Shown here piece after piece: positions 9,210 through 16,016 of a stretch of 26,200 nucleotides of DNA. The stretch is from JAVBMO01 sp031552355. GTDB taxonomy: Bacteria; Bacteroidota; Bacteroidia; Bacteroidales; P3. Numbering within the stretch: position 1 is the first letter of the stretch; each line of letters starts with the position of its first letter. The position numbers and the translations under genes are program-made. The DNA lies in contig JAVBMO010000042.1 in NCBI GenBank assembly GCA_031552355.1, positions 1 to 26,200 of the forward strand. Direction: 5' to 3'. The notes under the pieces were generated by a model. It made no database searches, was not told where the DNA came from, and saw nothing but the letters and a program-made list of their open reading frames with translations.

Positions 9210-9593
9210 ATGCAAACATTCAAAAAACAGGAACGCCTTTGCAACAAAAAGCAAATCAGTCATTTGTTTGCCAGTAAGGACATGTTTTTAGAATATCCCA
9301 TAAGTTTGCGGTGGAACGTTGTTGAAAATGAAAGCCATTTTCCTGTAAAAGTTCTGATTGTTGTTTCAAAAAAGAATTTCAAGCGGGCAGTAGACCGCAA
9401 CCGGATAAAACGTCTTTTACGTGAAATTTACCGGACAAACAAACAAGAATTATTTTCTACCCTTAAAGAAAAAGACGTCTGTATTCATCTTTGCATCAAC
9501 TATATAGGAAAAGAAATCCCTGAATTTCATTCTTTGGAACTTAGTTTAAAAAAGGCTTTGCAAAAAGTAACTACCTCACTGGCAAACTCATGA
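9210..9593 (+). CDS. rnpA: Ribonuclease P protein component
   Basis: A 127-residue basic protein that binds the RNase P RNA and helps process the 5' ends of pre-tRNAs. The N-terminus MQTFKKQERLCNKKQISHLF is typical. The central signature KRAVDRNRIKRLLREIYR contains the RNR motif at residues 63-65. I chose the ATG at 9210; an upstream in-frame TTG at 9192 would add six residues with no family match. The stop overlaps the yidD start by 4 bases, so the two are translationally coupled. The usual partner rpmH is not upstream here; the hemD-like gene is. Confidence 0.95.
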   Translation: MQTFKKQERLCNKKQISHLFASKDMFLEYPISLRWNVVENESHFPVKVLIVVSKKNFKRAVDRNRIKRLLREIYRTNKQELFSTLKEKDVCIHLCINYIGKEIPEFHSLELSLKKALQKVTTSLANS

Positions 9594-9829
9594 AAATACT
9601 GCAAATCCTGACCTACCCGCTCAAACTTGTTTTTATACTGTTGATAAAATTTTACCAGTATTGCATTTCTCCTATGACTCCTGCCAGTTGCCGTTTTACG
9701 CCTACTTGTTCACAATACGCACTGGAAGCCATCAGGAAACATGGCGCCATTAAAGGCGGATATCTTGCTGCCAAAAGAATTTTGCGCTGCCACCCTTGGG
9801 GCGGAAGTGGTTACGATCCCGTTCCCTAA
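9590..9829 (+). CDS. yidD: Membrane protein insertion efficiency factor YidD
   Basis: A 79-residue protein that aids YidC-dependent membrane protein insertion at the inner membrane. It shows the family signature: an amphipathic N-terminus, then FYQYCISPMTPASCRFTPTCSQYALEAI with its conserved cysteines, and the RCHPWGGSGYDPVP ending. It starts inside the rnpA stop (ATGA overlap). The last codons, including the stop, are part of a 30-bp sequence that recurs at 11384-11413. Confidence 0.95.
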   Translation: MKILQILTYPLKLVFILLIKFYQYCISPMTPASCRFTPTCSQYALEAIRKHGAIKGGYLAAKRILRCHPWGGSGYDPVP

Positions 9830-9851
9830 CTTCAAATGATTTACTATTCTT
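9822..9851. repeat. Left copy of 30-bp direct repeat bracketing the ATPase
   Basis: This copy starts TTCCCTAACTTCAAATGATT and matches 11384-11413 at 27 of 30 positions. It covers the last yidD codon and its stop, then 22 bp of intergenic DNA. Similarity ends abruptly on the left of TTCCC. The TAnnTTTG box present in the right copy is spoiled here (TATTCTTA). Confidence 0.8.
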
Positions 9852-9933
9852 AACAGAGGAATTTCAATAAAGTGTACAACCGCTTAGCGCCTGAACAAAA
9901 GTTTTTCAAGATAATTTTTTATCCGTGATGGCT

Positions 9934-11172
9934 TCAGAAAGATTGTTTCATTAGAAAATCTTTCAAATGTATTTGCTCAATACCGTTGTAGTCGCCAGAA
10001 CTAAATTCATCCATTGTCACAACATATTTAGGGTAATTATTATCTATTTTCAGTAGGTTGCCAAATTCTCGTTGAATGGTGCTTTCTTCAGAAAATAGAT
10101 AGCAAACCTGAATGTAAACCATTCGTCCGTCTTTTTCAGCCACAAAATCAACTTCCCATGACGATAGTTGTCCGACGTGTATTTTATACCCCAAGTGCAG
10201 CAAATGAAGATACACGGCATTTTCCATAAGTTTATGAATATCTTTGCGTACATCGAAACCACGAATACAATTACGCAAACCCAAATCTTCAAAATAATAT
10301 TTCTCGCCAACCTCAAATATCTTTAATCCTGCAATATCGAACCTCTGTACCTTATGCACAAAATAAGCATCGGACAAAGGTTTCAGATAATTCAAAACAG
10401 CTTGCGTAGAAACCGAAGTATATTGTGATTTCAAATATTTGGCAATATTGCTTGCCGAAAACATATTACCGACATTATCCGCCAAAAACTCTACCAAATT
10501 TTCAAGAAATGCTACATTCCGGATGTTTTCACGCGCCACCACATCTTTTAAAAGAATAGTGGAATAAACATTTCTCAGGTATTCAAATACGGAAAATTCT
10601 TCCAACCCGATTACATTTATATAGGGCATCCCACCAAGTGTAAGATACTTATACAACGTTTGATTTGAATTTTCCAACGAAAAAAAGCGGCAAAATTCTT
10701 CATATCCCAACGAGTGAATTTTAAACTCAATATACCGTCCGGCAAGGAATGTAGCCAATTCGCCTGAAAGCATGTTGGCGTTGCTACCACTGCAAAATAT
10801 ATCGCAACAATTTTCCGCCAATAAACTTCGTAACGTCTTTTCAAAACCTTTTATTTCCTGAATTTCATCAATAAACAAGTAGTTTTTTACATCAGGTTTC
10901 AGCAGGCTTTTAACTTCTTTGTAAAATATTTCATCGTCCGTAATGTATTGATGTGGCTTCAACTCTTTACTGATGTAAATAATATTGGCCAACGGTGTAG
11001 TTTCACGTATTTCCTTAATGATTTGAAAAAGGATATAACTCTTTCCCACACGTCGCTGACCTGTGATGACTTTAATAATTTCCTTATCAATGAACGGTTT
11101 TATCCGTTCTGTATAAACGGGCCGTGGAATAAACGGTCTTGCCCTTAGTATTTCATCTATCATATTTGACAT
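9934..11172 (-). CDS. AAA ATPase with C-terminal DUF4143 domain
   Basis: A 412-residue protein with an N-terminal P-loop ATPase domain: Walker A GQRRVGKS at 38-45, Walker B YLFIDEIQ at 98-105 and a sensor-like FCSGSNANML. A middle winged-helix region and a C-terminal DUF4143 segment with EVDFVAEKDGRMVYIQV follow; the latter resembles a PD-(D/E)xK nuclease fold with Gln in the Lys position. These proteins are widespread, often horizontally mobile, and their cellular role is not established; toxin/defence or transport-linked roles have been suggested. I chose the ATG at 11172 over an upstream TTG at 11199. It is the only minus-strand gene between two plus-strand runs and is enclosed by a 30-bp direct repeat, consistent with insertion after yidD. 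Confidence 0.88.
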   Translation of the reverse strand: MSNMIDEILRARPFIPRPVYTERIKPFIDKEIIKVITGQRRVGKSYILFQIIKEIRETTPLANIIYISKELKPHQYITDDEIFYKEVKSLLKPDVKNYLFIDEIQEIKGFEKTLRSLLAENCCDIFCSGSNANMLSGELATFLAGRYIEFKIHSLGYEEFCRFFSLENSNQTLYKYLTLGGMPYINVIGLEEFSVFEYLRNVYSTILLKDVVARENIRNVAFLENLVEFLADNVGNMFSASNIAKYLKSQYTSVSTQAVLNYLKPLSDAYFVHKVQRFDIAGLKIFEVGEKYYFEDLGLRNCIRGFDVRKDIHKLMENAVYLHLLHLGYKIHVGQLSSWEVDFVAEKDGRMVYIQVCYLFSEESTIQREFGNLLKIDNNYPKYVVTMDEFSSGDYNGIEQIHLKDFLMKQSF

Positions 11173-11179
11173 TTTCCTG

Positions 11180-11209
11180 CAAATATAACAATTTATCAAT
11201 TATAATTGA
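11180..11209 (-). promoter_or_regulatory. Promoter and palindromic operator of the ATPase gene
   Basis: On the minus strand TATATTTG (11187-11180) is a perfect TAnnTTTG -7 box only 7 nt before the ATG, so the transcript may be almost leaderless. Just upstream, TCAATTATAATTGA (11196-11209) is a perfect 14-bp palindrome placed between -33 and -7, a typical operator position. No cognate repressor can be identified. Confidence 0.5.
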
Positions 11210-11383
11210 CAAATTTCAAATTATTTCTTTCCCAATATGGGTATCAGGTTGCAAAATTAAGGCTTTTAAATACAGGACTATTTTTCATTCATCACAGGTA
11301 AAAGCAGGGATTCATCAAAAAGGTTTTCCATTCTACCGGATAAGAAATACCTCATTGGATACCTTTAGTACACCATAGGAATA

Positions 11384-11413
11384 TTCCCTAACTTCAAATT
11401 ATTTCCTATTTTT
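11384..11413. repeat. Right copy of 30-bp direct repeat bracketing the ATPase
   Basis: It starts TTCCCTAACTTCAAATTATT and matches 9822-9851 at 27 of 30 positions, including the remnant of the yidD stop. A shorter exact 13-bp piece of it also lies at 11215-11227, next to the ATPase promoter. This copy overlaps an intact -7 box. Confidence 0.8.
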
Positions 11414-11414
11414 G
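11407..11414 (+). promoter_or_regulatory. -7 box for the PF10136 membrane protein gene
   Basis: TATTTTTG fits TAnnTTTG. It overlaps the right end of the 30-bp repeat, suggesting that this copy is the original promoter region of the downstream gene. No convincing -33 element is visible. The leader would be about 110 nt. Confidence 0.4.
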
Positions 11415-11466
11415 CAAAGTAAATATTTGCTAGCGGCTTGGTTGTTTTAATCTCACAACCGGCGGC

Positions 11467-11510
11467 AATATGCCGGATAAATAAACGTTTTATCAAAATA
11501 TTGCCGGATA
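11467..11510 (+). repeat. Short direct repeat in the leader of the PF10136 gene
   Basis: AATATGCCGGATA (11467-11479) and AATATTGCCGGATA (11497-11510) differ by a single inserted T and lie 17 bp apart, between promoter and start codon. They could be a paired regulator site or a fold in the leader. Confidence 0.35.
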
Positions 11511-11530
11511 TTAAATCTAAATTGTTAGAA

Positions 11531-13567
11531 ATGGACAAGGAAACGCCTAAAACTTCAAAACATCTGAGAAAGGCTTTGGATGCCATACGCCAAAGAACTT
11601 TTCAGGAAGAAGTGCAGCCGATTTCCTTTTTGGAAAATTTGGTAAACGCCATTCGTCCTAAAAAAATCATACATTTTGAAACGGCTGTTACTCAGTTCGA
11701 TTGCCTGCTTGCCGAACTCGAATCCGACAGCAATTTGCTTTCCCGTTTTCAGGAAATTATTGACGAAGTTTTCAAAAACACAAACATTGAGGAAATCCTG
11801 ACTTTCAGCGGTATTATTGAAGAAGCCGGATTTTTTTCCGAAGTCAGAAAACGTATTGAAAATAAAATGCTTCCACCTTTGAAAAAAGAAGGCAGCTTTT
11901 TCTCCATTATCGATACTTTATTTCGCAAATCGAACGATTACCAGTGGGTTAACGAAATTCCCCACGCAGCTTGGGAAAAACTATTCAACTGTCTAAATTT
12001 TAAGCCCGACATAAAAAATGAGAAATTCCGCAAAGAAATTTTCTTATCTTTGGAATTGATTGGCGCTCAATTAACGGCTTTGAGTATTTCAAAATCCATT
12101 CGCCGGTCTTTTGATTCCATGGACGAATTGGCGCCTTTCAGGGAACAGGCACGCATTATACAAATTATCATTCTTACTGACGGGCAATGCGAGGAATGCG
12201 AAAATCTGAAAGACGAACTTTTGAAGGAATTGTATAAATGCGAACAAATTATTGTCAAAATCAGGGCATTGAACGATACGAACGGCACAAGTATCAGGCA
12301 AACCCACACTTTGATGCAGTTGTCGCAGTATATTAACCGGATACATTTGATTTTAAGTTTTCTCGGCAGCGACCAGCATATTGATTACAATCGTTTGGTT
12401 TCCTACATGAAACTGTTGATAGAAAATGAAAACACAAAAAACCATCTAGGACGATATTTGAACCAATCGTTAAGTTTTGTGGCCTACAGGATTGCCGAAC
12501 ACGGACGAAACACAGGCGAACACTACATTACCAACAACCGGCAGGAATACAATTCCATGTTCAGATCTGCTTCAAAGGGCGGTATCATTGTGTCGTTTGT
12601 CGTATTGATTAAATGTTTGCTTCATGCCGTAAAATTTGCACCCTTTTGGCAAGGATTCGCCTACAGTCTTAACTATGCTGTGGGTTTCGTGACCATTCAT
12701 GCCACAGGATCCACTCTGGCAACCAAACAACCGGCCATGACGGCATCGGCCATTGCCAGCATCATAGACCGCAAAGACCGCCATATTGATATGGCCAAGT
12801 TAAGCATTTTAATTGCCAAAGTCGTTCGTAGCCAAACTATTTCTTTTATTGGCAACTTACTCCTTGTCTTTCCCTTAACCCTTTTAATCGCTTTGTTTTT
12901 TGACAAAGTTTTGGACGCTCCTTTGGCCAACCACCATTTTGCCCAACAAATGCTCGACGATCAAAATCCAATCAAAAGTCTTTGTTTGTTATACGCTTGT
13001 TTTACAGGTTTTTTCCTATTTATTTCAGGGCTTATTTCCGGCTACTTCGACAATTTTGTCCTTTACTCCAAAATGCCTCAACGGCTTCAGGAACACCATT
13101 TCCTGAAAAGAATTTTTTCGAAGAAGAAATTGGAAAAGATATCCGGCTACTTTAACAAAAATATGGGCGCCATTATGGGAAACGTTTCCTTGGGATTTTT
13201 TTTGGGTATGGCCAGTTTTGTCGGATATATTTTCGGTTTGCCTTTCGACATCCGCCATATCACAATTTCTACAGGTTATTACGCCATTGGGCTCTATACT
13301 CTTTTCCCCGATTTGGCGCTTTCCGATGTTATTTTGACCGGAATTGGTGTTATTTTGATCGGTTTGCTTAACTTTTTGGTAAGTTTTTCTCTGTCGTTTA
13401 TGGTGGCTTTAAGTTCAAGAAAAATCCAATTCAAAAAGTACAGAAGCTTGGGAATTTATCTTTTTTCTTTATTCAAAAAATATCCCAAGGATTTCTTTTT
13501 CCCACCCAAAAAGCCTCGTTTGGTAGAGGATTTTATTCCTAAAAAAGAGAAAGAAAATAAATCCTAA
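11531..13567 (+). CDS. PF10136 family polytopic membrane protein (labelled site-specific recombinase)
   Basis: A 678-residue protein. I chose the ATG at 11531 because MDKETPKTSKHLRKALDAI starts the soluble helical domain; the in-frame extension upstream is low-complexity leader. Residues 1-340 are helical and soluble. Residues of about 350-650 contain hydrophobic segments near 350-370, 380-400, 435-455, 480-505, 545-570, 575-590 and 597-630. Conserved-looking pieces include HATGSTLATKQPAMTASAIA and MGNVSLGFFLGMA. Databases call this family site-specific recombinase (Gcr), yet no serine or tyrosine recombinase motif is present and half the protein is membrane helices. A transport or envelope role is at least as likely. 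A degenerate copy of its 3' end is found at 15688-15807. Confidence 0.75.
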   Translation: MDKETPKTSKHLRKALDAIRQRTFQEEVQPISFLENLVNAIRPKKIIHFETAVTQFDCLLAELESDSNLLSRFQEIIDEVFKNTNIEEILTFSGIIEEAGFFSEVRKRIENKMLPPLKKEGSFFSIIDTLFRKSNDYQWVNEIPHAAWEKLFNCLNFKPDIKNEKFRKEIFLSLELIGAQLTALSISKSIRRSFDSMDELAPFREQARIIQIIILTDGQCEECENLKDELLKELYKCEQIIVKIRALNDTNGTSIRQTHTLMQLSQYINRIHLILSFLGSDQHIDYNRLVSYMKLLIENENTKNHLGRYLNQSLSFVAYRIAEHGRNTGEHYITNNRQEYNSMFRSASKGGIIVSFVVLIKCLLHAVKFAPFWQGFAYSLNYAVGFVTIHATGSTLATKQPAMTASAIASIIDRKDRHIDMAKLSILIAKVVRSQTISFIGNLLLVFPLTLLIALFFDKVLDAPLANHHFAQQMLDDQNPIKSLCLLYACFTGFFLFISGLISGYFDNFVLYSKMPQRLQEHHFLKRIFSKKKLEKISGYFNKNMGAIMGNVSLGFFLGMASFVGYIFGLPFDIRHITISTGYYAIGLYTLFPDLALSDVILTGIGVILIGLLNFLVSFSLSFMVALSSRKIQFKKYRSLGIYLFSLFKKYPKDFFFPPKKPRLVEDFIPKKEKENKS

Positions 13568-13613
13568 AAGATACAAGAACCACCAGAAATTTACATCGAT
13601 TATTTTTTAGTCG

Positions 13614-13621
13614 TATCTTTG
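13614..13621 (+). promoter_or_regulatory. -7 box for the AraC-type regulator gene
   Basis: TATCTTTG is a perfect TAnnTTTG box. A weak -33 candidate (TTAC) lies 19 bp upstream. The regulator ATG is about 30 bp downstream, preceded by a 6-codon frame starting at 13625. Confidence 0.5.
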
Positions 13622-13650
13622 CGCATGAAAGGAATAACGCACTAAAGGAC

Positions 13651-14697
13651 ATGATTGCATTATCGTTTATTGATGTTTTGTTAATTATCACAGCTTCTTT
13701 GTTGCTCTGTTTGGGAATATGGCAGTTTTTTCTGAGGCCGGCCCAAAAAAGAAATAATTATCTGGGGGCGGCATCTATACTGCTTTGCCTGTCCATTTTC
13801 CAAGCGCTCTACCTTCGTGTACCACAATCGGAAAGATGGAATGTTTTGTTGCTGTTGCCCTTCGGGTCGGCCATTCTTATAGTCCTATTGATTGCAAAGT
13901 ATATAGAACTTTTGAGTTCACGGAAGATTCTTCCGAAAATTTTATCTAATAGCATAACCGTATTGGCCATCATTGAAATCAGCTGCTATCTGATGCCTTT
14001 GGGTGTTTTAATTTACACTTCGCGTTATGAAAGGCCAATGTTGGATTTCCTGTTTAAAATCCGGAATATATTTTTTGTGGTTGCCATTGCTTTTATGTAT
14101 TATACCGCGTACCGGTCTTTACGTATGGAAAAATTGAATAACATCAAATTACCGCTAATCAAACATGTTCCGTATTTTTTATTGGTTTCGGCAAGTGTTA
14201 TATTGGTATCGATGGTACTACAGCTGCTGGGATTGCGGGTCAAGATTATCTATTTATCGCCATTATTAATCGGCACTGTTGCGCTGGTCTATATAAACAT
14301 TGCCAACATTATTTTGCAGTACACTAAACAGGATGCGGACAGGATACCGGATAAAACCGAAAATCGTAACTACAGCCAAATACTGGCTTTATTGGAAACC
14401 GAAAAAATGTATATAAAACAGGATTTACGTTTAGCGGATATAGCCGAACGCCTTTCGCTTTCGGCAAACTATGTTTCAAAAATCGTAAGCGATTCGGGTA
14501 CTAATTTCAACGATTTGGTCAATAGCTACCGGGTAAATGCTTTTATCGAAAAACTGAAAAATAAAGAAGATAGCACTAAAACCATTATGGCTCTTGCCGA
14601 GGAAGCGGGCTTTCAATCCAAAACAACTTTTTTGGCTGCATTCAAGAAAGTTACCGGAAAAACACCCAGCCAATTCAAAGAGTCCGAAATCTTATGA
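13651..14697 (+). CDS. Membrane-bound AraC family transcriptional regulator
   Basis: A 348-residue protein with two parts. Residues 1 to about 225 contain seven likely membrane helices (for example LLIITASLLLCLGIWQFFL and YFLLVSASVILVSMVLQLLG), a 7TM-type sensor region. Residues of about 240-345 are an AraC DNA-binding domain with both helix-turn-helix units: LRLADIAERLSLSANYVSKIV and IMALAEEAGFQSKTTFLAAFKKVTGKTPSQFK, the latter close to the family consensus. It presumably senses a membrane or periplasmic signal and regulates nearby genes. The DUF2807 lipoprotein starts 123 bp downstream and is the obvious candidate target. Both lie between two copies of the 3' end of the PF10136 gene, which suggests they arrived together. 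Confidence 0.9.
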   Translation: MIALSFIDVLLIITASLLLCLGIWQFFLRPAQKRNNYLGAASILLCLSIFQALYLRVPQSERWNVLLLLPFGSAILIVLLIAKYIELLSSRKILPKILSNSITVLAIIEISCYLMPLGVLIYTSRYERPMLDFLFKIRNIFFVVAIAFMYYTAYRSLRMEKLNNIKLPLIKHVPYFLLVSASVILVSMVLQLLGLRVKIIYLSPLLIGTVALVYINIANIILQYTKQDADRIPDKTENRNYSQILALLETEKMYIKQDLRLADIAERLSLSANYVSKIVSDSGTNFNDLVNSYRVNAFIEKLKNKEDSTKTIMALAEEAGFQSKTTFLAAFKKVTGKTPSQFKESEIL

Positions 14698-14820
14698 TTT
14701 GTGTTCCGAATCTTACAAAGCAGGCCCAAGCCTTGCATTTTCCCAATAAATCGAACTAACATCGTTTGTTGTATTTCTGTGATTCCGCGAATTTTGCATA
14801 AAATTTTAAAATACAAAAAA

Positions 14821-15528
14821 ATGAAAATACAAATTTTAGCGCTATTGGCCGTTTTGGCATTGACAGTATCATGCAGTAAAGACATTGACCCTGAAGGGCC
14901 TATTACAATCGTGGAAAAAAATGTTTCCGGATTCTCGTCTATTGAATCAAATAATGGCTTAGCAATAAGTATTACGTTGGGCGATGAGGAAAAAGTAACC
15001 GTAGAAACCTACGAAAATGTCCAACCTTATATACATGTTTATCAAGCCGGCACAAATTTACATATTGAATTGAAAGAAGATACGGAATTCGAACACGATC
15101 CCCAAATAACGATACGAGTATCCGCCAAAGCCATTGCCGGTATAACGGCATCGGGCGGCTCAAAGATAACTGTTGACAACACCTTTGATACGGACAATTT
15201 GAATACGGTTCTCACCGGCGGCTCGTCCCTCAGCGCCAACTTGCAATGCAGCAAGTTTACATCCGATCTTTCGGGCGGAAGTAAACTGAATTTACAGGGG
15301 AAATCGGACAGCTATTCGCTCACTTCATCGGGTGGTAGCACCAGTAACGGGTTTGCTTTTGTTGTAAATGATTTTCATTGTGATCTTTCCGGCGGTAGTA
15401 CGGTGAACGTAACAGTCAACAACGAACTAAATGTAATAGCTTCCGGTGGCAGTGTGGTGAATTATAAAGGAAGCGGAATTGTTGCTTCGCAGGTTTTGAG
15501 TGGCGGCTCAAGTGTGTATAAGAAATGA
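14821..15528 (+). CDS. DUF2807 head GIN domain lipoprotein
   Basis: A 235-residue exported lipoprotein. MKIQILALLAVLALTVSC is a lipoprotein signal with the lipidated Cys at 18. The mature part is a DUF2807 (head GIN domain) right-handed beta helix. Seven GGS turns (ASGGSKI, LTGGSSL, LSGGSKL, SSGGSTS, LSGGSTV, ASGGSVV, LSGGSSV) recur roughly every 17-20 residues, each marking one coil. The ATG at 14821 places the signal peptide at the start; the upstream in-frame extension encodes no plausible sequence. Function is unknown; the family is usually placed in the cell envelope. It is probably controlled with or by the upstream AraC-type gene. Confidence 0.88.
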   Translation: MKIQILALLAVLALTVSCSKDIDPEGPITIVEKNVSGFSSIESNNGLAISITLGDEEKVTVETYENVQPYIHVYQAGTNLHIELKEDTEFEHDPQITIRVSAKAIAGITASGGSKITVDNTFDTDNLNTVLTGGSSLSANLQCSKFTSDLSGGSKLNLQGKSDSYSLTSSGGSTSNGFAFVVNDFHCDLSGGSTVNVTVNNELNVIASGGSVVNYKGSGIVASQVLSGGSSVYKK

Positions 15529-15638
15529 TTTCTTCATATCATAGAAAACCATTTCAAATAACAATATTTCAATAAGTTATAATCAAAAAAATCTATCTCC
15601 AATAGCTATCAATAAATTGCTTTGTTTTCATTTCTCAT

Positions 15639-15679
15639 CCTCGCAAAGAAACATACCTTTTCACATCATCTTTGCGAGG
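15639..15679. terminator. Perfect 11-bp hairpin, possible terminator or element end
   Basis: CCTCGCAAAGA (15639-15649) pairs exactly with TCTTTGCGAGG (15669-15679) around a 19-nt loop. It is GC-richer than its surroundings and lies 110 bp after the DUF2807 stop. No T-run follows, so it is not a standard intrinsic terminator; it ends 8 bp before the gene remnant. Confidence 0.4.
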
Positions 15680-15687
15680 CATTAATC

Positions 15688-15807
15688 GAAGTTTGGGAGT
15701 TTACCTTTTTCTTTGTTCAAAAAATACCCCAAGGGTTTTCTGTTCCACCCAAAAACCTTCGTTTGGCAGAAGATATTTATTTCTAAAAAAGGAAAAGGGA
15801 GTAAACC
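15688..15807 (+). pseudogene. Degenerate copy of the 3' end of the PF10136 gene
   Basis: About 120 bp aligns with 13443-13564, the last 42 codons and stop region of the PF10136 membrane protein, at roughly 80% identity by hand alignment with several 1-bp gaps. The remnant reads RSLGVYLF in one frame, matching RSLGIYLF of the intact gene, then shifts frame; the shifted frame continues PPKNLRLAEDIYF against PPKKPRLVEDFIP. Similarity fades on both sides. It cannot encode a functional product. Confidence 0.8.
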
Positions 15808-15911
15808 GTTACACTTCACTTAAAGAAAATTTCTCTCACAGCAACAATGGAAACATGTATATAATATATGTTTGTAATTAAGATTTCTTAATTTGTTTCC
15901 GCTTTTTATTG

Positions 15912-15919
15912 TAATTTTG
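15912..15919 (+). promoter_or_regulatory. -7 box for the S41 protease operon
   Basis: TAATTTTG fits TAnnTTTG and lies about 98 bp before the S41 start. TTTG occurs upstream (AATTTGTTTCC), but its 16-bp spacing is short for a -33 element. Confidence 0.45.
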
Positions 15920-16016
15920 CACAAGTTTTTTGTAAAATCTTCGTTTATTTCATACAAAAACTAAATTATAATATTTAAGCAACCCAATCTAAACAAGCAA
16001 TTCATAAATAAACCTG

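Larger units (their letters stand above)
11173..11530. other. Divergent intergenic region between ATPase and PF10136 gene
   Basis: A 358-bp gene-free stretch. From left to right it contains the ATPase promoter and palindrome, a 13-bp match (TTCAAATTATTTC, 11215-11227) to the core of the 30-bp repeat, about 155 bp in which I see nothing, the right copy of the 30-bp repeat, the probable promoter of the PF10136 gene, and a leader with a repeated GCCGGATA motif. Confidence 0.6.
15529..16016. other. 488-bp intergenic region with hairpin, gene remnant and promoter
   Basis: No intact gene. It contains a perfect 11-bp inverted repeat (15639-15679), a degenerate copy of the 3' end of the PF10136 gene (15688-15807), and the probable S41 protease promoter (15912-15919). 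The first 110 bp are AT-rich with nothing recognisable. Confidence 0.7.

Noticed and set aside
11139..11378. A 79-codon plus-strand frame between the ATPase and PF10136 genes
   Set aside because: It overlaps the ATPase start and promoter on the other strand and has no recognisable domain.
11438..11530. An extended N-terminus for the PF10136 protein
   Set aside because: The extra 31 residues overlap the repeat-containing leader and look non-coding; the ATG at 11531 starts the recognisable domain.
14701..14820. An extended N-terminus for the DUF2807 lipoprotein
   Set aside because: It would bury the lipoprotein signal peptide 40 residues into the protein; the ATG at 14821 is clearly better.
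15672..15881. A 69-codon plus-strand frame after the DUF2807 gene
   Set aside because: Its sequence is the frameshifted remnant of the PF10136 3' end, so it is reported as a pseudogene fragment instead.
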